Of a stretch of 64,000 nucleotides of DNA, positions 54,201 to 63,200 are shown piece after piece; the first letter of the stretch is position 1, and every line of letters begins with the position of its first letter. The position numbers and the translations under genes are program-made. The DNA is from VXYL01 sp963665195. Its GTDB lineage: Bacteria; Pseudomonadota; Gammaproteobacteria; Pseudomonadales; Azotimanducaceae. The notes beneath the pieces are model-generated. The model saw only the letters and a list, made by a program, of their open reading frames with translations, did no database searches and had not been told where the DNA came from. Where the stretch lies: positions 620,001-684,000 of the forward strand of contig OY762070.1 in the NCBI GenBank assembly GCA_963665195.1, written 5' to 3'.

Positions 54201-57200
54201 GACCGCGGTGGCACCCCTCGACGAGACGCTCACGGTGAGCAGCATCGAGGCGACGACGGCGACCTTGACCATCGCCAACTACACGGGCAGCTGGTACTAC
54301 AAGCACACCACGCCATCGACCGGGTCGGGGGCGTCTTGCTCCTCCACGGCAGTGACCACGAAAACGAAGGACCTGTCGAGCCTCTCAACCGGCACCAGCT
54401 ACACCTATGCCGCCTACAGCGACAGCGCCTGCGCCACGGTGCTCGCGACCGCCGCGGCGTTCACCACCAAGCCGGGCAAGGTGTCGAATGTGGCTGTCAC
54501 CGGCAAGCACAAGTCCCTGGATTTGACGTGGGACGCGCCAACCGGCGCCACCTCCTACGCAGTCTCGTGGAAATCCGGCTCGGAAACCTGGGACCGGCCG
54601 GGCGGTTGGATCACGCCTGCGACCGCTTCGGCCACCATCACCGGCCTCACCAATGCGACCCAGTACACGGTGCGCGTCGCGGGGGTCACCTCCGGCGGCA
54701 CCGGCGCCTGGTCCGACGAAGCTACCGGCACGCCGGCGGCGGCGACGCTGACGGCCAGCAGCATCACCGCTTCGGCCGCGACGCTCACCATCGCCAACTA
54801 CACCGGCGAGTGGTACTACAAGCACACGGTTCCCGCGAGCGGCACCTGCTCCGCCAAGCAGACGGGCACGAGCGCAACGGCGTCGAGCCTGGCCGCCAAT
54901 ACGTCCCACACCTTCAAGGCTTACACCGACAGCGGCTGCTCGACAACGCTCGCCACAGCCTCCGCCTTCCCGACCCTGCCGCCGAAGCCGCAGAAGCCGG
55001 GTGCCGCGGGCGCCGGCACCGGCGCGCTGACCATCACCTCGTCGGTGACGGGAACGGCGACGCTCACCAAATGGCAGTACAAGAAGAAGAAAGGCACCGC
55101 CAACTTCGACGCCACTTGGACCGACGTATCGGTCACCTCGACGACGCTCAGCCACATCGTCACCGGCCTCACGAACGACATCGACTACCAATTCAAGGTG
55201 CGCGCCGCGAACGCCAGCGGCGAAGGCGCGGAGTCCGACGCATCGAACGCGCTACAGCCGACGTCCACCGTGACGCTCACCGTGGCGGCACGCTCGCATA
55301 CGCGCGCCGCAATGAACATCACCAACCACATCGCGGCCTGGTGGTACAAGGGCAGCGAGACCAACGCCACCTGCCATGCGGTGGGCGCCGGCACGACGTG
55401 GGTCCTGGTCGTCAACTTGGACGCCGGTACAAAGTACACCTACACGGCGCATTCCAAAGCCGGCTGCAACACGGCCGACCTGATCGCAACGTCGGCCGAG
55501 TTCATCACCTACCCGGGCAAGGTGGGCACCGTCAAGTCGGTGCCGAGCAACAAGAAGCTGAAGGTCTCGTGGACGGAAAAGAAAGGCGCTGCAACCTACA
55601 AGGTGCAGTGGAAGTCGGGCGCCGAGAACTGGGACGAGACCAATCGCCAGGCAACCGTCACCCCCGTCCAATCGGCGTCCGCCGCGTCCGCCGCGTCTGC
55701 CGCGTCCACCGAGCTCGATTACACCGTCACGGGCCTCACGAACGGCACGCTGTACACATACCGGATCGCGGGGGCGAACGTCAGCGGCACTGGCGAGTGG
55801 AGCGACGAGGGCACCGGGACGCCGAGTTCCGTGACGCTCACAGCAAGCGCCGTGACCGCGACCGGCGCCACGCTGACGATCGCCAACCACACCGCGGCCT
55901 GGTGGTACAAGGGGGATCAGACCAACGCCGCCTGCACCTCGGTGGCCGCGAACACGAGCACTGCAACCGTAACCGGCCTCGACACCGGGACCAGCTACAC
56001 CTACTCGGCCTACAGTGACAGCGGCTGCACCACGTTGATGGCAGTGGCGACGGCCTTCACCACGAGGCCCGGCAAGGTGTCGAACGTTGGCACCAGCGCC
56101 ACCCACGCGGCGCTCAATGTCAGTTGGGACTCGGAGACGGGCGCAACGTCCTACAAGATCCAGTGGAAGTCCGGTGCCCAAACCTGGGATGCCGCCAACC
56201 GGCAGCAGACCTCCACCACAACGTCCGCGACCATCTCGACGCTGACCAATGGCACGCAATACACCATCCGCGTGGCGGCGGCGAACACCAGCGGCGACGG
56301 CGAATGGTCCGACGAGGCGACCGGCACGCCGATCGTCACGCTGACGGTCTCGGCCATCGAGGCCACCACGGCGACGCTGACGATCAGCGATGACGGCGGC
56401 GGCTGGTACTACCAATACACCGCCCCGGCCGGCGGCGTCTGCTCTGCGCCCATCTTGACGCCCACGGCCAGCGTGACGGGATTGGCAACGGGCACAAGCC
56501 ACACGTTCAAGGCCTACAGCGACCGGTGCGTTACGGAGGTCGCAACGGCTGCGGCGTTCATCACCAAGCCGGGCAAGGCGTCGAACGTCGCCACCACTGC
56601 CGCCGCTGACGCGCTCGACGTGAGCTGGGACGCCGAGACCGGCGCAACGTCGTACAAGATCCAGTGGAAATCGGGGGTGCAGAGTTGGGACGCGAGCGCC
56701 CGCCAGGAGACTTCCACCACCACATCCAAGACGATCTTGAGCCTCAGCTACCCAACCACCTACACCGTGCGTGTGGCGGCGGTGAACGGCAGCGGCGACG
56801 GCGCTTGGTCCAACGAGGCGACCGGCACGCCGTTGGGACCGTCGCTGACGGCAGGTTCGATCACCGAGACCGGCGCGACCCTGACCATCGCCAGACACAC
56901 CGGCAATTGGTACCACAAGGAGACCGCCCCAAGCACCGGCACCTGCTCGAGCGCCATCAGCGGCACGACCGCCGACCTCACGGGCCTCACCGGCGGCGTC
57001 GCCTACACCTGGAAGGCGTACAGCGACAGCACCTGCGCGACGGAACTCGCCAGCGAGACCTTCACCACGGTTTCGTTCACGGCGACCTCGGTGACTGCGG
57101 TTTCGGCGACGCTGAACATCGGCAACTGGGGCGCGGCTTGGTGGTACTCGGCCGTGGGCAGCTCAAGCTGCCTCGCCGTGGGTTCCGGCACGTCCACGGC

Positions 57201-60200
57201 GGACCTGTCGAACCTCCAATCGTCCACGAACTACAACTTCGAGGCGTTCAGCGCATCGGGTTGCGCGTCGTCGAACAAGATTGCCGACGTGAGCTTCACC
57301 ACGCTCGCGAACGTCACCTTGACGGCCAGTGACATCACGGAAACCTCGGCCACCTTGACCGTTGCCGTCAATTCCAATGACGCGACGTTGAAGCAGATTT
57401 TCGAGACGTTTGGCTGGCGTCACAAGCAGGGAACAAGCTGCACACAGGTTGCGCCGGGGCTCACGGCGGACTTGAGCACGCTCACGGGCGGCACTTCCTA
57501 CACCTACTCCGGCTATTTGGTGACGGACCAGACCTGCTCCGGCACGTCGTTCGCCACCGAGACCTTCACGACGCTGTCGCTGACGGCCGGTTCCGTCACC
57601 ACGACCACGGCCAAGCTGACGCTCGGCAACTACGCGGGGAACTGGTGGTACAAAGGCAGCCAAGCTGGCGCCACCTGCACTTCGGCAGGCACGGGCACGA
57701 CCGCCGACCTCGCGAGCCTGGACGACGCCACCAGCTTCACCTACACCGCCTACAACGCCGCCACCTGCGCATCGAGCGCGAAGATCGCGGACGTCGACTT
57801 CACCACCCTCACCGCGCCCGGCTTCGCCTTCACGCCCACCAGCGTGACGGTGACGGAAGGCGCGGCCGCCAGCTACAAGGTGAAGCTCAAGACCGAGCCC
57901 TCCGCCAGCGTGACGGTCGCAGTGGCCCGCAGCACCACCGGCACGCAGGATTCCGACCTCAGCGTGAAGACCGGCGCCTCGCTGACCTTCACGACCACCA
58001 CTTGGAACACCGACCAGACGGTCACCCTTGAGGCCAAGGAGGACGACGACGGCGACAACGGCGCCGCCGCCTTCGCCCACACCGCCACCGGCGGCGGCTA
58101 CGGCAGCGTGACGGGCAGCCTGACCGCCACCGAGTCCGACAACGACACCAAGGGCTTCACCTTCAGTTCGGCGAGCGTGTCGGTGACGGAGGGCGGCACG
58201 GCCACCTACCAGGTCAAGCTCGCGACCAAGCCCTCCGGCAATGTCACCGTGACCATCGCCCGCAGCACGACAGGCACCCAGGACACGGACCTCAGCGTCA
58301 AGACCGGCGGCACGCTGACCTTCACCACCGGCAACTGGAACACGGATCAGACCGTCACCTTGGAAGCAAAGGAAGACGACGACGGCGACGACGACACCGC
58401 CGACATCGCCCACACCGCCACCGGCGGCGGCTACGCCAGCGCCACCGGCACCGTGACCGCCACGGAGTCGGACAACGACACAAAAGGCTTCACCTTCTCG
58501 TCGGCAAGCGTGCCTGTGACGGAGGGCGCCACCGCCACCTACGAGGTGAAGCTGGCGACCAAGCCGACCGCGGACGTCACGGTAACAGTCGCCCGCAGCA
58601 CGTCGGGCACGCAGGACTCCGACCTCAGCGTCAAGACGGGCGGCACGCTGACCTTCACGACCAGCAACTGGAACACAAACCAGACCGTCACCCTGGAGGC
58701 GAAGGAGGACGACGACGGCGACAACGGCACCGCCGACATCGCCCACGCCGCCAGCGGCGGCGGCTACGGAAGCGCGACGGGCACCGTGACCGCCACGGAG
58801 TCGGACAACGACACGAAGGGCTTCACGTTCTCGTCGGCGAACGTGTCGGTGGCGGAAAACGGCACGGCCACCTACCAGGTCAAGCTGGCGACCAAGCCGA
58901 CCGCGGACGTCACGGTAACAGTCGCCCGCAGCACGTCGGGCACGCAGGACTCCGACCTCAGCGTGAAGACGGGCGGCACGCTGACGTTCACCACGAGCAA
59001 CTGGAACACAAACCAGACCGTCACCCTGGAGGCGAAGGAGGACGACGACGGCGACGACGGCACCGCCGACATCGCGCACACCGCCATCGGCGGGGGCTAT
59101 GGGAGCATCACCGGCACCGTCACCGCCACCGAGGACGACAACGACGCCAAGGGCTTCACCTTCAGTTCGGCGAGCGTGTCGGTGACGGAGGGCGCCACGG
59201 CCACCTACGAGGTCAAGCTGGCGACCAAGCCCAGCGCCAGCGTGACGCTGGCCATAGCGCGGAGCACGACCGGCACGCATGACTCGGACATCAGCGTCAA
59301 GACCGGCGGCACGCTGACCTTCACCGTCGGCAACTGGGACACCGACCAGACCGTCACCCTCGAGGCCAAGGAGGACGACGACGGCGACGACGGCACAGCC
59401 GACATCGCCCACGCCGCCAGCGGCGGCGGCTACGGCAGCGTCACGGGCACCGTCACCGCCACCGAATCGGACAACGACACGAAGAGCTTCACCTTCTCCG
59501 CGTCCAACGTGTCGGTCACCGAGGGATCAACCGCCACCTACAAGGTCAAGCTCGCCACCAAACCCTCCGCCAGCGTCACCGTGGCCGTTGCCCGCAGCAC
59601 CACCGGCACCCAGGACTCGGACCTAAGCGTGAAGACCGGCGGCACGCTGACCTTCACGACCACCAACTGGAGCACCGACCAGACGGTGACTTTGGAGGCG
59701 AAGGAGGACGACGACGGCGACGACGGCACGGCGAACATCGCCCACGCCGCCAGCGGCGGGGGCTACGGAAGCGTAACGGGAACCGTCACCGCCACCGAGT
59801 CCGACAACGACACGAAGGGCTTCACCTTCTCGTCGTCCAACGTCTCCGTGACGGAAGGCTCGACCGCCACCTACAAGGTCAAGCTCGCCACCAAGCCCTC
59901 CGCCAGCGTCACGGTCACCGCCGCTCGCAGCACCTCCGGCACCCAGGACGCCGACCTGAGCGTCAAGACCGGCGCCTCGCTGACCTTCACCACCGCCAAC
60001 TGGGACACCGACCAGACCGTCACCCTCGAAGCCAAGGAGGACGACGACGGAGACCACGGCACGGCGGACATCGCCCACACCGCGAGCGGCGGCGGCTACG
60101 GCAGCGTCACGGGCAGCGTCACCGCCACGGAGGACGACAACGACGCCAAAGGCTTCGCCTTCTCCGCATCGAACGTGAGCGTGACCGAGGGCTCGACCGC

Positions 60201-63200
60201 CACCTACACGGTGAAGCTGGCGACCAAGCCGTCCGCCAGCGTCACCTTGACGGTGGCGCGGATCACGACCGGGACGCAGGACGCGGACCTGGTCGTCAAG
60301 ACGGGTTCCTCGCTGACCTTCACGGCCAGCAACTGGAGCACCGCCCAGACCGTGACGCTGGAGGCGAAGGAGGACGACGACGGCGACGACGGCACCGCCG
60401 ACATCGCCCACGCTGCCAGCGGCGGAGGCTACGGAAGCGTCACGGGAACCGTCACCGCCACGGAATCGGACAACGACACGAAGGGCTTCACCTTCAGTTC
60501 GGCGAGCGTCTCCGTGACGGAGGGCGCCACTGCGACCTACGAGGTCAAGCTGGCGACGAAGCCCACGGCCAGCGTCACCGTGACCGTCGCCCGCAGCACG
60601 ACCGGCACCCAGGACGCGGACCTGAGCGTCAAGACCGGCGGCTCGCTGACCTTCACCGCCGCCAACTGGGACACCGACCAGACCGTCACCCTCGAGGCCA
60701 AGGAGGACGACGACGGCGACGACGGCACCGCCGACATCGCCCACGCCGCCAGCGGCGGAGGCTACGGAAGCGTCACGGGAACCGTCACCGCCACGGAATC
60801 GGACAACGACGCGAAGGGCTTCACTTTCTCCGCGTCCAACGTCTCCGTGACGGAGGGCGCCACGGCCACCTACAAGGTCAAGCTGGCGACGAAGCCCACG
60901 GCCAGCGTCACCGTGACCGTGGCACGGAGCACGACCGGCACCCAGGACGCGGACCTGAGCGTCAAGACCGGCGGCTCCCTGACCTTCACCGCCGCCAACT
61001 GGGACACCGACCAGACCGTCACCCTCGAGGCCAAGGAAGACGACGACGGCGACGACGGCACCGCCGACATCGCCCACGCCGCCAGCGGCGGCGGCTACGG
61101 AAGCGTCACCGGCACGGTGACCGCAACGGAGTCGGACAACGATACGAAGGGCTTCACTTTCTCCGCGTCCAACGTCTCCGTGACGGAGGGCGCCACGGCC
61201 ACCTACAAGGTCAAGCTGGCAACCGAGCCCGCGGCCAGCGTCACCGTGACCGTGGCGCGGAGCACGAGCGGCACCCAGGACGCCGACCTGAGCGTGAAGA
61301 CCGGCGGCTCCCTGACCTTCACCGCCGCCAACTGGGACACCGACCAGACCGTCACCCTCGAGGCCAAGGAGGACGACGACGGCGACGACGGCACGGCCGA
61401 CATCGCCCACGCCGCCAGCGGCGGCGGCTACGGCAGCGTCACCGGCACGGTGACCGCAACGGAGTCGGACAACGACACGAAGGGCTTCACTTTCTCCGCG
61501 TCCAACGTCTCCGTGACGGAGGGCGCCACGGCCACCTACAAGGTCAAGCTGGCAACCGAGCCCGCGGCCAACGTCACCGTGACCGTGGCACGGAGCACGA
61601 CCGGCACCCAGGACGCGGACCTGAGCGTCAAGACCGGCGGCTCCCTGACCTTCACCGCCGCCAACTGGGACACCGACCAGACCGTCACCCTCGAGGCCAA
61701 GGAGGACGACGACGGCGACGACGGAACGGCGGACATCGCGCATACTGCCAGCGGCGGGGGCTACGGCAGCGTGACCGGCACCGTCACGGCCACCGAGGAC
61801 GACAACGACACCAAGGGCTTCACCTTCTCGGCGTCCAACGTCTCGGTCACCGAGGGATCGACCGCTACCTACAAGGTCAAGCTGGCGACCAAGCCGACGG
61901 CCAGCGTCACCGTGACCGTCGCACGCAGCACGACGGGCACCCAGGACGCGGACCTCAGCGTGAAGACCGGCGGCACGCTGACCTTCACGACCACCAACTG
62001 GAGCACCGACCAGACGGTGACTCTGGAAGCGAAGGAGGACGACGACGGCGACGACGACACGGCGAACATCGCCCACGCCGCCAGCGGCGGGGGCTACGGA
62101 AGCGTAACGGGAACCGTCACCGCCACCGAGTCCGACAACGACACGAAGGGCTTCACCTTCTCGTCGTCCAACGTCTCCGTGACGGAAGGCTCGACCGCCA
62201 CCTACAAGGTCAAGCTCGCCACCAAGCCCTCCGCCAGCGTCACGGTCACCGCCGCTCGCAGCACCTCCGGCACCCAGGACGCCGACCTGAGCGTCAAGAC
62301 CGGCGCCTCGCTGACCTTCACCACCGCCAACTGGGACACCGACCAGACCGTCACCCTCGAGGCCAAGGAGGACGACGACGGCGACGACGGCACCGCCGAC
62401 ATCTCGCACACGGCGAGCGGCGGGGGCTACGCCAGCGTCACGGGCAGCGTCACCGCCACGGAATCGGACAACGACACGAAGGGCTTCACCTTCTCCGCGG
62501 CCAACGTGTCAGTTACGGAGGGCGCCACGGCCACCTACAAGGTCAAGCTGGCGACCGAGCCCTCCGCCAGCGTCACCGTGACCGTCGCACGCAGCACCTC
62601 CGGCACCCAGGACGCGGACCTCGGCGTGAGCGCGGGCGCGTCCCTCACCTTCACGACGGACAACTGGGACACCGACCAGACGGTGACCCTGGCGGCGAAG
62701 GAGGACGACGACGGAGACCACGGCACGGCGAACATCGCCCACGCCGCCAGCGGCGGCGGCTACGGCAGCGTGACCGGCACGGTGACCGCAACGGAGTCGG
62801 ACAACGACACGAAGGGCTTCACTTTCTCCGCGTCCAACGTCTCAGTGACGGAGGGCGCCACTGCCACCTACAAGGTCAAGCTGGCGACCGAGCCCACGGC
62901 CAGCGTCACCGTGACCGTCGCCCGCAGCACGACGGGCACCCAGGACGCGGACCTCAGCGTCAAGACGGGCGGCTCGCTCACCTTCACGACGGACAGCTGG
63001 GACACCGACCAGACAGTGACCTTGGAGGCGAAGGAGGACGACGACGGCGACAACGGAACGGCGGACATCGCCCACACCGCAAGCGGCGGCGGCTACGGCA
63101 GCGTCACCGGCACGGTGACCGCCACCGAGTCCGACAACGACACCAGGGGCTTCACCTTCTCGTCCTCCAACGTGACGGTGACCGAGGGCGCGACCGCGAC

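Noticed and set aside
59623..62409. A 928-codon open frame on the minus strand opposite the Calx-beta array, and similar ones at 57,163-59,412 and 62,842-63,741
   Set aside because: They are shadows of the GC-rich repeat coding strand. Their sequences are Gly/Val/Arg-rich with the same 333-bp period and have no start signals of their own.
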